Shown here: positions 1 through 6,553 of the stretch, one piece after another | Numbering within the stretch: the stretch's first letter is position 1 | Layout of the letters: each line of letters starts with the position of its first letter | Assembly: GCA_947506075.1 (NCBI GenBank) | Contig: CANNNN010000049.1 | Coordinates: 1-11,926, forward strand | Origin: Methylococcaceae bacterium | GTDB taxonomy: Bacteria > Pseudomonadota > Gammaproteobacteria > Methylococcales > Methylomonadaceae | DNA: 11,926 nucleotides | Reading direction: 5' to 3' | Made by a program: the position numbers and the translations under genes | Notes under the pieces: generated by a model | Told to the model about the DNA's origin: nothing | Database searches by the model: none | The model's input: only the letters and a program-made list of their open reading frames with translations

Positions 1-397
1 CTTGAATCAGCAAGCCTTCTGGATTAATCAAAAAGGTACTGCGTTCGATGCCCCGCACCTGCTTGCCGTACATGTTTTTCATTTTGATTACGTCAAACAG
101 CTCACACAGCTTTTCATCCGAATCTGAAAGCAGATCGAACGGGAATTCCTGTTTGCATTTAAAGTTCTCATGAATCCGGATGGAATCACGGGATACGCCG
201 ACTATGACGGTATTAAGTGCGTTGAATTTGTCGATATTGTCGCGAAAACTTTGGCCTTCTTCAGTGCAAGCCGGCGTATTATCCTTGGGATAAAAATAAA
301 TAAGCAGGTATTTGCCTTGGTAGTCGCTTAGTCTTGCCGTTTTCTCGCCGGTCGCTAAAGCTTCAAAATCGGGTACGGGGTTGCCTGGAGTTATCAT
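1..397 (-). CDS. bcp: Thioredoxin-dependent peroxiredoxin, Bcp/PrxQ family (C-terminus beyond window)
   Basis: Thiol peroxidase that reduces H2O2 and organic hydroperoxides in the cytoplasm, recycled by thioredoxin. The gene starts at ATG 397 and runs off the left edge, leaving 132 codons of a protein usually about 150-160 residues long. The active-site segment YFYPKDNTPACTEE gives the peroxidatic Cys44. The usual E. coli-type resolving Cys five residues later is Gln49. A second cysteine, Cys81 in NFKCKQEF, lies where PrxQ proteins of the Xylella type keep the resolving Cys in helix 3, though it appears shifted by one residue; Cys98 is a further candidate. The conserved block IERSTFLINPEG follows. 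Only 6 nt separate it from the gcvR stop, so it is almost certainly co-transcribed with gcvR, the same pairing as in E. coli. The family call is secure; the resolving-Cys assignment is inference. Confidence 0.93.
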   Translation of the reverse strand, partial: MITPGNPVPDFEALATGEKTARLSDYQGKYLLIYFYPKDNTPACTEEGQSFRDNIDKFNALNTVIVGVSRDSIRIHENFKCKQEFPFDLLSDSDEKLCELFDVIKMKNMYGKQVRGIERSTFLINPEGLLIQ

Positions 398-403
398 TTT
401 AAA

Positions 404-928
404 TTATCTTTTTATCGGTTCGAGTATGGCATCTATATTTAACTGGTCGCAAAAATCCATAAATTCTTCACGCAGCGTCAGCAAGTGAACTTGTGGCGGT
501 ATCAAAACCACAAATTTGGTCGAAAATACAGAGGTTTGGATATAGGGTGCCTGATAGCTACTGCCGGTTATCTCCTCAATGTCTATCTCCCGGTCAAATA
601 GAAACGAGGCGATAGATTCTGTGACATTATCACGATCCAGGGATATGGTTTCCAGCGAGTAGGGGATGCACTCTTTGGGCTTGTCTTTTTGATCAGGCCT
701 TAAGGTATGGATTTTAATATCCAGTCGTTTCTGGATAATGTCCAGCGTGCTTTCAAGTTTAGCAATCTGATTCCAGTTGCCTGAAATAAGTAAATAGGCC
801 GCAGACGACTGAGCGAGACGGGATGAACGTATTTCCAAAATAGTACATTTACAGTCGCGCACGGCGGGTAATATTTCGGCAATAAATTTAATTTGATGGT
901 TGCCTAAGGCAGTAATAGCTAGTTGCAT
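404..928 (-). CDS. gcvR: Glycine cleavage system transcriptional repressor-like protein, two ACT domains
   Basis: 174 residues forming two ACT domains, roughly 1-78 and 88-174. E. coli GcvR does not bind DNA itself; it binds the activator GcvA and represses the gcvTHP operon when glycine is low. The N-terminal part resembles GcvR (ALG near the start, SGNWNQIAKLESTL at about 49-62), and the downstream bcp gene is the standard GcvR neighbour. The ligand-loop motif usually read as DRPG after ALG is NHQI here (10-13), and the second domain has DRDN (98-101), so glycine sensing may be altered. The ATG at 928 is preceded by a long A/T-rich stretch with only a weak AAGAAA as ribosome-binding site. 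In E. coli the divergent neighbour is dapA; here it is a SPOR-domain gene. GcvR-family membership is well supported. Regulation of glycine cleavage in this organism is inferred. Confidence 0.85.
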   Translation of the reverse strand: MQLAITALGNHQIKFIAEILPAVRDCKCTILEIRSSRLAQSSAAYLLISGNWNQIAKLESTLDIIQKRLDIKIHTLRPDQKDKPKECIPYSLETISLDRDNVTESIASFLFDREIDIEEITGSSYQAPYIQTSVFSTKFVVLIPPQVHLLTLREEFMDFCDQLNIDAILEPIKR

Positions 929-988
929 TTTTTTCTTAAAAAGTTTTTTTAGGAGTTTAGCATCAAATTAGGCGAAACTTTACGATCA

Positions 989-1019
989 TTTATATTAATT
1001 GGTATTAAAATGATGAAAA
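989..1019 (-). promoter_or_regulatory. Possible sigma70-type promoter for gcvR-bcp
   Basis: On the minus strand TTTCAT (complement of 1013-1018) and TATAAA (complement of 989-994) are 18 nt apart, giving a leader of roughly 50-55 nt before the gcvR ATG. The surrounding DNA is very AT-rich, so a match like this can arise by chance. Weak call. Confidence 0.28.
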
Positions 1020-1030
1020 TTATTTCTGTC

Positions 1031-1069
1031 GATAAGCACTCAATGTTACATATGGATTGTATGCTTATC
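1031..1069. promoter_or_regulatory. Long inverted repeat upstream of the SPOR gene (operator or leader hairpin)
   Basis: GATAAGCA (1031-1038) and TGCTTATC (1062-1069) are perfect complements. Inside them CAAT (1041-1044) pairs with ATTG (1056-1059) after a 2x2 mismatch, leaving an 11-nt loop. This gives 12 paired positions in a 39-bp dyad ending 24 nt before the ATG at 1094. There is no T-run after it, so it does not look like an intrinsic terminator. It could be a binding site for a dimeric regulator in the divergent gcvR/SPOR region, or an RNA stem-loop in the leader. The pairing is seen directly; the function is unknown. Confidence 0.6.
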
Positions 1070-1093
1070 TTATTATGATCTTTGAGCCTCAAT

Positions 1094-3910
1094 ATGACAA
1101 ATTCAATGGATAAAAAATCAAAAGAACAACGCGTTAATCTTGATGTTGATCTGGATGCCATGCTGGACAAGGCAGAGTCTTCCCTGCTTTCGATCAATGA
1201 TTTTCAGGACGACGAAGATGCTATTGACAGATTGCTGATGAATGCCGGTTTTGATGCCGATGATGCGTTAATGGGAACAGAGCTGACTAAAGATGTCAAT
1301 GTCGTGGAAGATATTGACTCGTTTGATCTATCAAATATTGAAGAATTTAGTGAGCCACTAGTGGCTGTGGGTGAAATTGATGCCACGCAAACTGCGGTAG
1401 ACGAAGATGATGATTTATTCGGCTTTGGTGATGATTTTGACGAATTGAATATGCTTCAGGATGATCCGGTTAAAGCATCGACTGATGCTGATCTGAGTGC
1501 ACTTGCAGCAGACAAAGAGCCGGACTTGGGAAAAGATCAGGATAAGATGGCTGAGTTGGATGATTTTTCGGATTTCAGTGATTTCAATGAGCCGGAAATG
1601 GTTCTGCAAAGCTCGCCACAAGTGGATGAGCCTGAACCAACGGTAGTCGATAATGCATTTGATGACTTGTTCGACTTGGACGCTGATGGTGCCGACTTGG
1701 ATATGATTCAGAGTGAGCTGGTTGAACCGCCAGTTCCGGTGAACTTAACAGCGCCGGCATCAGATGTCGATGATCAGGCGGCAGTAGACATGGATGAATT
1801 TGAGCAGCTTACAGTTAATGTCGATCCGTCTGACGAAGAAGATGACTTTTCCAAGCAGATAGAGGCTCAGTTGGCAGAGGCTGAAATGCTGTCAGCTCAA
1901 GCCAGTTTAGCCGTGGCTAATATAGAAACGCTGGCAATAGACAAAGCATCAGATTTCGAAGATCAGGCGGCAGTAGACATGGATGAATCTGAACAGCTTA
2001 CAGATAATGCCGAGCTTTCTGACGAAGAGGATGATTTTTCCATGCAAATAGAGGCTCAGTTGGCGGAGGCTGAAATGCTGTCAACTAAGGCAGAAACATC
2101 AAGTGTCCAAGATCAGACGGCTGCAGTTGCAGAATCAGATATTTTTACGGATTTTAGTGACTTCGATGAGCCAGAAATAGTTATTCCTGGTTCATCGGAA
2201 GCGGTGGGCAGTGATGAAACTGAACAGCTTACAGATAATGCCGAGCCTTCTGACGAAGAGGATGAATTTTCCAAGCAGATAGAGGCTCAGATGGCAGAGG
2301 CTGAAATGCTGTCATCGCAGGCTGCTGTTGAACTGTCATCCGAGGTCGATGATGGTTTTGACATCTTGTTTACGGATGATAATTTTTCTGCAGAGGAGAT
2401 GGAGCAAGCGAGTGGGAAGACCGATCAGCGGGAAAATGACGGGGATTTGAGTGAAATTGATGATTTTTTCCAATTGGATGAAGTCAGTGACGATTTTTCC
2501 AAGCCGATTGAACAGCAGTTGGCTGAGACTGAACAATTATCAAATCAGGATAAACAGGAAGATGATTTTCTACTGCCAGATTTCGATATTACGTCTGATA
2601 TGGATATTTCTGATACAGGCAATAATTCGGAAACTAATCAAGATGAGTCAGAAGTTACCTTTGCTGATACGGACTTTCTGAACGAAGATGATGCTTTAGA
2701 AACTTTCGAATCCGAAGTTACAGGTGCACCAATTGATAAGGTTGAAGAGCTCGCGCCTAAAACCGCTGAAGAAAATGTTGAAAGTGCAATCATGAGTCCA
2801 TTGGGATTCGAACAGGAGGATATTAAAAAACAACTGGAAGCTGCACAAAATACGGTTAAAAAAATCAGGGTCTTGTCTTATGTAGCATTGGGTTTTGGTA
2901 CTGTTGCGTTAAGTTCGGCCGTAGGCTTGGGCATGATGGCTTATAGGGCTAAAGGTGATGTTACAAAACTAACTGAAACAGTTTCAACACTTGAAGCAAG
3001 TCTGGCTATGATTGCTGCAAACAATCCTAATGAAGAAATCAACGCAATGATGGACTCGGTTGTACAGTTGAATCAGCAGGTCTACGGTTTTATAGCGGAG
3101 TTGAAGGTGAATCCACAGTTTCCAGTAGATCTGCTGGATAACAAAGTGTCTGGACTGGTTGTTAAACAGGACATGGTAAGCAAGGCGCTAAGCCAGTTGC
3201 AGGCGAAAATGGGCGATTCGGAGCAAAAAGCACCTTTAGGTCCTTCTATTGTTGAAAAGCCTGAGTTAGAGGCAGCTCATCGGCAGGCGTCGATTAAAGA
3301 AGAAATGGCCCACGAAATAACACCGGTCAAGGCTGAGGCAGGTCATGTGCCGCTCAAGGAGGCTTTACATGAGTCTGCGCCCATTGCAAAGGAAGATGCG
3401 CATCAGATTGCTCTACCCAAAGAGAAGGTTAAATCTGAAGTAGAATCCGTCAAAGCAGAAATCAAGCATGAAACTGCGGTAGCTAAAGTAGATGCCAAGC
3501 CTGACACTACAGAGGCTAAGGTAGAAGAAAAATCTAAAGCGATGCCCGCCAAAGTACAAGCTGTCCCTGAAATTGCAGCGACCAAAGAAAAAACGAAGCC
3601 TATAGAGAAAATAGTTAAACCGGTTAGTATTCCAAAAGCAGCTGTTGAACAGAAACCTGAGAAAATAAAAACACCGCAAGCATCTGGAATTTGGGGTGTA
3701 AATCTGGTGGCCTTCAAACAGGAATGGTTTGCTAAAAGCAAAGCGGCCGAATTTGCACGGCTAGGTGTTTTTGCCGAAGTGGTGCCCGTACCCGGGAGTA
3801 TGTATAGATTACGAGTCGGGGGCTTTAAAAGCAAAGGAGAGGCGAATGCGAATAAGGAACGGATAAAAAATGCGCTTAATCTGGATTCAGTCTGGGTTAG
3901 CGATAACTAA
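1094..3910 (+). CDS. Large acidic single-span membrane protein with C-terminal SPOR domain
   Basis: About 938 residues from ATG 1094, chosen because GAG sits 7 nt upstream; an in-frame TTG at 1082 and an ATG at 1106 are alternatives. Residues 1-585 are extremely rich in Asp, Glu and Ser, probably disordered, with several internal repeats. A hydrophobic helix at about 593-617 is preceded by VKKIR, so the positive-inside rule puts the acidic part in the cytoplasm. Beyond the membrane come a likely coiled-coil/helical stretch (about 620-710) and a Lys/Glu/Ala/Val/Pro-rich linker (about 720-860). A SPOR domain follows (about 863-938, from GIWGVNLVAF to LRVGGFKSKGEAN), a fold that binds glycan strands stripped of stem peptides, typically at division septa. 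It has no paired partner gene; it diverges from gcvR. A role in cell division or peptidoglycan organisation is inference. The overall plan loosely recalls FimV/DamX-type envelope proteins, but no LysM domain is visible. Confidence 0.85.
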   Translation: MTNSMDKKSKEQRVNLDVDLDAMLDKAESSLLSINDFQDDEDAIDRLLMNAGFDADDALMGTELTKDVNVVEDIDSFDLSNIEEFSEPLVAVGEIDATQTAVDEDDDLFGFGDDFDELNMLQDDPVKASTDADLSALAADKEPDLGKDQDKMAELDDFSDFSDFNEPEMVLQSSPQVDEPEPTVVDNAFDDLFDLDADGADLDMIQSELVEPPVPVNLTAPASDVDDQAAVDMDEFEQLTVNVDPSDEEDDFSKQIEAQLAEAEMLSAQASLAVANIETLAIDKASDFEDQAAVDMDESEQLTDNAELSDEEDDFSMQIEAQLAEAEMLSTKAETSSVQDQTAAVAESDIFTDFSDFDEPEIVIPGSSEAVGSDETEQLTDNAEPSDEEDEFSKQIEAQMAEAEMLSSQAAVELSSEVDDGFDILFTDDNFSAEEMEQASGKTDQRENDGDLSEIDDFFQLDEVSDDFSKPIEQQLAETEQLSNQDKQEDDFLLPDFDITSDMDISDTGNNSETNQDESEVTFADTDFLNEDDALETFESEVTGAPIDKVEELAPKTAEENVESAIMSPLGFEQEDIKKQLEAAQNTVKKIRVLSYVALGFGTVALSSAVGLGMMAYRAKGDVTKLTETVSTLEASLAMIAANNPNEEINAMMDSVVQLNQQVYGFIAELKVNPQFPVDLLDNKVSGLVVKQDMVSKALSQLQAKMGDSEQKAPLGPSIVEKPELEAAHRQASIKEEMAHEITPVKAEAGHVPLKEALHESAPIAKEDAHQIALPKEKVKSEVESVKAEIKHETAVAKVDAKPDTTEAKVEEKSKAMPAKVQAVPEIAATKEKTKPIEKIVKPVSIPKAAVEQKPEKIKTPQASGIWGVNLVAFKQEWFAKSKAAEFARLGVFAEVVPVPGSMYRLRVGGFKSKGEANANKERIKNALNLDSVWVSDN
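1772..2548 (+). repeat. Intragenic tandem-like repeats in the acidic domain of the SPOR protein
   Basis: A unit of about 132 bp occurs at 1772-1903 and again at 1961-2092. A shorter third copy lies at about 2213-2323 and a degenerate fourth at about 2471-2548. The protein core is SDEEDDFSKQIEAQLAEAEM followed by LS, preceded by EQLT-D/V-NAE. Copies 1-3 are also nearly identical at DNA level (for example GAACAGCTTACAGATAATGC in copies 2 and 3), pointing to recent duplication. A separate pair, DFSDFNEPE (about residues 157-170) and DFSDFDEPE (about 352-365), shows that the duplication involved a larger block. Confidence 0.85.
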
Positions 3911-3993
3911 GTGATGACAGCGCTTGGTGTAGTGATGCCGCGGAGGATCATTGCCTCATCCGGTGCGGAGTTTCCAAGCTAAGGCCTGGAAAC

Positions 3994-4012
3994 CTGCATG
4001 CTTGCAGTTTTT
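3994..4012 (+). terminator. Candidate intrinsic terminator after the SPOR gene
   Basis: CTGCA (3994-3998), loop TGCT, TGCAG (4003-4007), followed by TTTTT (4008-4012). The stem is only 5 bp but the T-run is immediate. AAA at 3990-3992 could extend the pairing into the T-run. It lies 84 nt after the SPOR stop and touches the stop codon of the converging methyltransferase gene. Modest support. Confidence 0.42.
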
Positions 4013-4586
4013 AGTGCAGCTTGCGAATCACAAAAAGCCGGGGGGCAGAGTCTTTAGCTTCAGTGCTGTAAACAGTGCTGACTTCAAATTTCTTACTATC
4101 CAGTTGCGCGCACCAGTTACTGACCTGATCGGTTTCCTGGTCGCCGCCTGGGTGACCGGGATAGGCAAGCAGGGTAATGATGCCGTTGCAGGCCAATATG
4201 TCGCAGGCAACGGTCAAGGCGGATAGTGTGGAACCGGTTAAGGTAATGACGCTTTTATCGCTGCCCGGCAAATAGCCCAGATTAAACATGATGACCTTGA
4301 TTTTTCCATGATCGTGCTCAGGGATGTTATCAGCCATGTTGGCATGACTGGCATGGATCAAGGTCAGGCAGGCGGATAAGTGTGTTTTTAGGAATTTTTC
4401 ACGAGTTGCTTCGATAGCTGCCTGCTGTATATCAAAGCCGTAAACATGGCCGTATGGGCTGATGTGTTCGGCAAGGAATAGCGTATCGTGTCCGTTGCCT
4501 GCCGTCGCGTCAATAGCCTTGTCGCCAGGGTTTAGGATGGCCTTGATCAGGTCATGGGCGGTGTTAACCAGTGAAATGCGTTTCAT
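4011..4586 (-). CDS. mnmM: MnmM/YtqB-family SAM-dependent methyltransferase, probable tRNA U34 aminomethyl methylase
   Basis: 191-residue Rossmann-fold methyltransferase of the family long labelled putative rRNA methylase (PF06962), whose B. subtilis member YtqB/MnmM methylates nm5(s2)U to mnm5(s2)U at tRNA wobble position 34. The SAM-binding motif AIDATAGNGHDT is at 24-35, and the acidic residue closing strand 2 is Asp52 in YGFDIQ. The family signature NLGYLPGSDK is at 102-111, with a second signature YPGHPGGDQE further on. Length is typical. The start ATG at 4586 lies inside the upstream oxidoreductase gene (23-nt overlap), implying translational coupling as the last gene of the four-gene operon. 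The preceding gene encodes an FAD oxidoreductase of the broad DAO fold, the fold of the first MnmC activity, which supports a tRNA role. Family membership is firm from motifs. Substrate is inferred from characterised homologues. Confidence 0.85.
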   Translation of the reverse strand: MKRISLVNTAHDLIKAILNPGDKAIDATAGNGHDTLFLAEHISPYGHVYGFDIQQAAIEATREKFLKTHLSACLTLIHASHANMADNIPEHDHGKIKVIMFNLGYLPGSDKSVITLTGSTLSALTVACDILACNGIITLLAYPGHPGGDQETDQVSNWCAQLDSKKFEVSTVYSTEAKDSAPRLFVIRKLH

Positions 4587-5625
4587 AATGACGTTCGATA
4601 GTGCAGGATTTGGGCAGGGGAGTGCCGTTTAATAAGGCCTCGGCGAAATGCCGACTATGGTAGGGTATCTGTAAGCTGCCTTTGGCACCAAAACCGTTAA
4701 AAATGGCCAGTTGCTTGTGTGTTGGATGTCGGCCGATAAATGGCTGTCTGTCCAGTGTGCATGGCCGGATGTTGGCCTGCTGACTGATCAGCGTTGTGTG
4801 TATCAATCCAGGTACGACCTGGTTAAGTGCTTTTAACAGGCTTAGTTTGCCCTGCTCAGTCGTTCGTGTGTCTATGTTTTCCCTATCAAAAGTTGCGCCT
4901 ACCCTGATTTGACCGGCGTTTATTGGAATCAGCCAGTTACCGTAATTGAGGATTTTATCAGGCAGTTCGGACAGGTGTCCCAGCGTTAGGATTTCACCTT
5001 TGACCGCTTGAAAAGGTAGGTAGGAAAACCAGGGGTTTTTGGCCGCCAGGTAGCCTTCGCAAAAAATTATTTGCTTGGGAGCAAGATCCTGCCAGCGTAA
5101 AGTCGGTTGCAGTCGTATGTCCCGATAATCAAAATCGACCTGTCGGTAACTGTCCTGAGCAATGAAGAAGGCTTGCAGACAACTTAACAGTGGCCGGGTT
5201 GATAAATAGCCTGTTTGTTTTTGTTCCAGAAAGCCGAACGGTGTTAGAAGATTGTCAATGATATTGCCCGGCGACTGTATGTCGCCCAGATAGGCTTGAT
5301 AGTCGGCGTTGTTAAGGCGCTTTCTTGCATTACTTAATTCGTTATCGTTATGCAAAAGCCGCAGCATCGGTTTTTCTATGAAAAACGTTTGCTGAAAGAA
5401 ATCGGCTAACCTTGAATAGCATGCTTTTGCCGCAGGCAATTGCGTAGCAACATCGGTGGATTTAACAAAGCGCATGCCGGTTATCGGATTGATCAGGCCT
5501 GCGGCAACCTGTGAGGCATTTTCCTGGCCGTTATCAATAATCAATACTTTGCAACCGCGCTGTATCAACTCCCAGGCCAGTAAGCTGCCAGCCAGTCCCT
5601 GGCCGATGATTAGAAAGTCGAGCAA
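4564..5625 (-). CDS. FAD-dependent oxidoreductase, DAO superfamily; possible MnmC-oxidoreductase (MnmL-like) function
   Basis: 353 residues. The N-terminal FAD Rossmann motif is GQGLAG (8-13), with Asp31 ending the second strand (KVLIID) to bind ribose. The segment AAGLINPITGMR (about 41-52) is typical of an uncharacterised DAO subgroup. The C-terminal FAD-contact region contains NIRPCTLDRQPFIGRHP (about 285-301) and FNGFGAKG (309-316). Enzymes of this fold oxidise amines: glycine oxidase, D-amino acid dehydrogenase, and the MnmC domain that removes carboxymethyl from cmnm5U. The start is a TTG, forced because the frame opens only after a TAA at 5634 and the next ATG lies past the nucleotide-binding motif. 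HopJ ends 2 nt upstream and the MnmM-like gene overlaps its end by 23 nt. That partnership suggests cmnm5U-to-nm5U conversion, but amino-acid oxidation cannot be excluded. FAD fold: sure; substrate: inference. Confidence 0.8.
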   Translation of the reverse strand: MLDFLIIGQGLAGSLLAWELIQRGCKVLIIDNGQENASQVAAGLINPITGMRFVKSTDVATQLPAAKACYSRLADFFQQTFFIEKPMLRLLHNDNELSNARKRLNNADYQAYLGDIQSPGNIIDNLLTPFGFLEQKQTGYLSTRPLLSCLQAFFIAQDSYRQVDFDYRDIRLQPTLRWQDLAPKQIIFCEGYLAAKNPWFSYLPFQAVKGEILTLGHLSELPDKILNYGNWLIPINAGQIRVGATFDRENIDTRTTEQGKLSLLKALNQVVPGLIHTTLISQQANIRPCTLDRQPFIGRHPTHKQLAIFNGFGAKGSLQIPYHSRHFAEALLNGTPLPKSCTIERHYETHFTG

Positions 5626-5627
5626 TT

Positions 5628-5987
5628 TTATTTAGCCGTCAGCGCCACGCCGTCAAAACGAATGCCATTCCAGCCATATTGCATAAAGTTCCTGATATTC
5701 TGGTGGCTTGTGCCATCGGGTTCATTTAAAACATCCAGCCGGTAATAGTCGCCAAATAAATTTAATGTTTGTTGCGGGTCGAGTCGGTGAAGTTGGGCGA
5801 AGGCGAAAATCTTGCAGGAACCTTCGTTAGTGCCGGCCAGATTGACTAACAAGCGTTCATTTAGGCCGTTGCAAAATTCGGTGGCCTGATAATGATAGTT
5901 TTCAGTAATGACGGAGATTGTTTCATCAAAACTGCCCGGGGCATTAGTTTTTACTTTTTCAATGAATGAGGCAAGTGACATCGGCAT
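5628..5987 (-). CDS. HopJ type III effector family protein (PF08888-like)
   Basis: 119 residues matching the small HopJ family: an N-terminal helix (FIEKVKTNAPGSFDETISVI), then the conserved run YHYQATEFCNG (about 31-41), NEGSCKIFAFAQL (about 54-66) and a C-terminal FMQYGWNGIRFDG. The name comes from a Pseudomonas syringae secreted effector. However, relatives are widespread in free-living proteobacteria and algae, so an effector role is unlikely here; no secretion signal or type III gene is visible. Its biochemical function is not established. Its ATG shares one base with the TAA of the upstream hydrolase gene (TAATG), and the oxidoreductase TTG starts 2 nt after its stop, so it sits in the middle of the operon. 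A second possible start is Met3. The family call is good. Function is unknown. Confidence 0.82.
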   Translation of the reverse strand: MPMSLASFIEKVKTNAPGSFDETISVITENYHYQATEFCNGLNERLLVNLAGTNEGSCKIFAFAQLHRLDPQQTLNLFGDYYRLDVLNEPDGTSHQNIRNFMQYGWNGIRFDGVALTAK

Positions 5988-6553
5988 TAACGCAGTAGTC
6001 CGGAAATTTTTTTAAATTCGGGATGCGTGGAGTGTTTTACCCATTCGAACAATACCGATTCATAATTGGTAATGGTAGCGCCTTGTTGCTGCATGCGTTG
6101 CAAGGCATAAAATTTATGCTCCGCCTTGCGTGAACAGATTGCATCCTCGACGACATGCACCTGATAACCCAGATGGATCAATTCCAGTGCGGTTTGCAAT
6201 ACGCAAACATGTGCTTCCTGACCGACCAGGATGATTTGCCGGCGATCGGTGTTGGCTACCGTGTCGGTAAAGCCTTCGGCTGCGCAGCAGGAAAAGTCTG
6301 TCTTGTCAAAAATCAGGGTATTTTCTGACAAGAGGTTGGTGATGCTGATATCGGTAGCTCCCAAGCCTTTCGGATATTGTTCGGTTAACAGTATAGGAAT
6401 GCTCAGGAATCCTGCGGCTTGAACCAGGCTGCAGGCATTGGCTGTCATCAGTTCGGCTTCGGATTCAGGCATGGCCGCTGATAGTTTTGTTTGTAAATCG
6501 ACGATGATCAGCAGGCTGTTTTTTATGGTAAGGAGGTTAGGGTGTGTGAGCAT
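5987..6553 (-). CDS. Isochorismatase-like cysteine hydrolase
   Basis: 188-residue hydrolase of the isochorismatase/nicotinamidase fold. The catalytic triad is visible: Asp19 (IIVDLQ), Lys84 (FDKTDFSC) and Cys117 (GQEAHVCVLQTALEL). The TEQYPKGLG segment (57-65) and overall layout place it near the YcaC/ISOC1-ISOC2 branch rather than true isochorismatases of siderophore synthesis; no ent-type genes are nearby. The substrate is unknown; relatives hydrolyse amides or similar bonds through a cysteine thioester intermediate, probably in the cytoplasm. It is the first gene of the minus-strand operon and overlaps the HopJ gene by one base. ATG 6553 has no clear Shine-Dalgarno sequence. The 260-nt non-coding region upstream should hold the operon promoter. 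The family call is firm. Confidence 0.9.
   Translation of the reverse strand: MLTHPNLLTIKNSLLIIVDLQTKLSAAMPESEAELMTANACSLVQAAGFLSIPILLTEQYPKGLGATDISITNLLSENTLIFDKTDFSCCAAEGFTDTVANTDRRQIILVGQEAHVCVLQTALELIHLGYQVHVVEDAICSRKAEHKFYALQRMQQQGATITNYESVLFEWVKHSTHPEFKKISGLLR

Noticed and set aside
3403..3834. Long minus-strand open frames opposite the SPOR gene linker
   Set aside because: Antisense shadows of the Lys/Glu/Ala-rich coding sequence, with no recognisable domain.
3931..3968. CCGC...GCGG stem with inner GGAT/ATCC after the SPOR gene
   Set aside because: Interrupted by a 3x3 internal loop and has no T-run; the hairpin at 3994-4012 is the better terminator candidate.
5628..5987. HopJ as evidence of a type III secretion or virulence locus
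   Set aside because: The family is widespread in free-living bacteria, and no secretion genes, hrp-type box or secretion signal are present.
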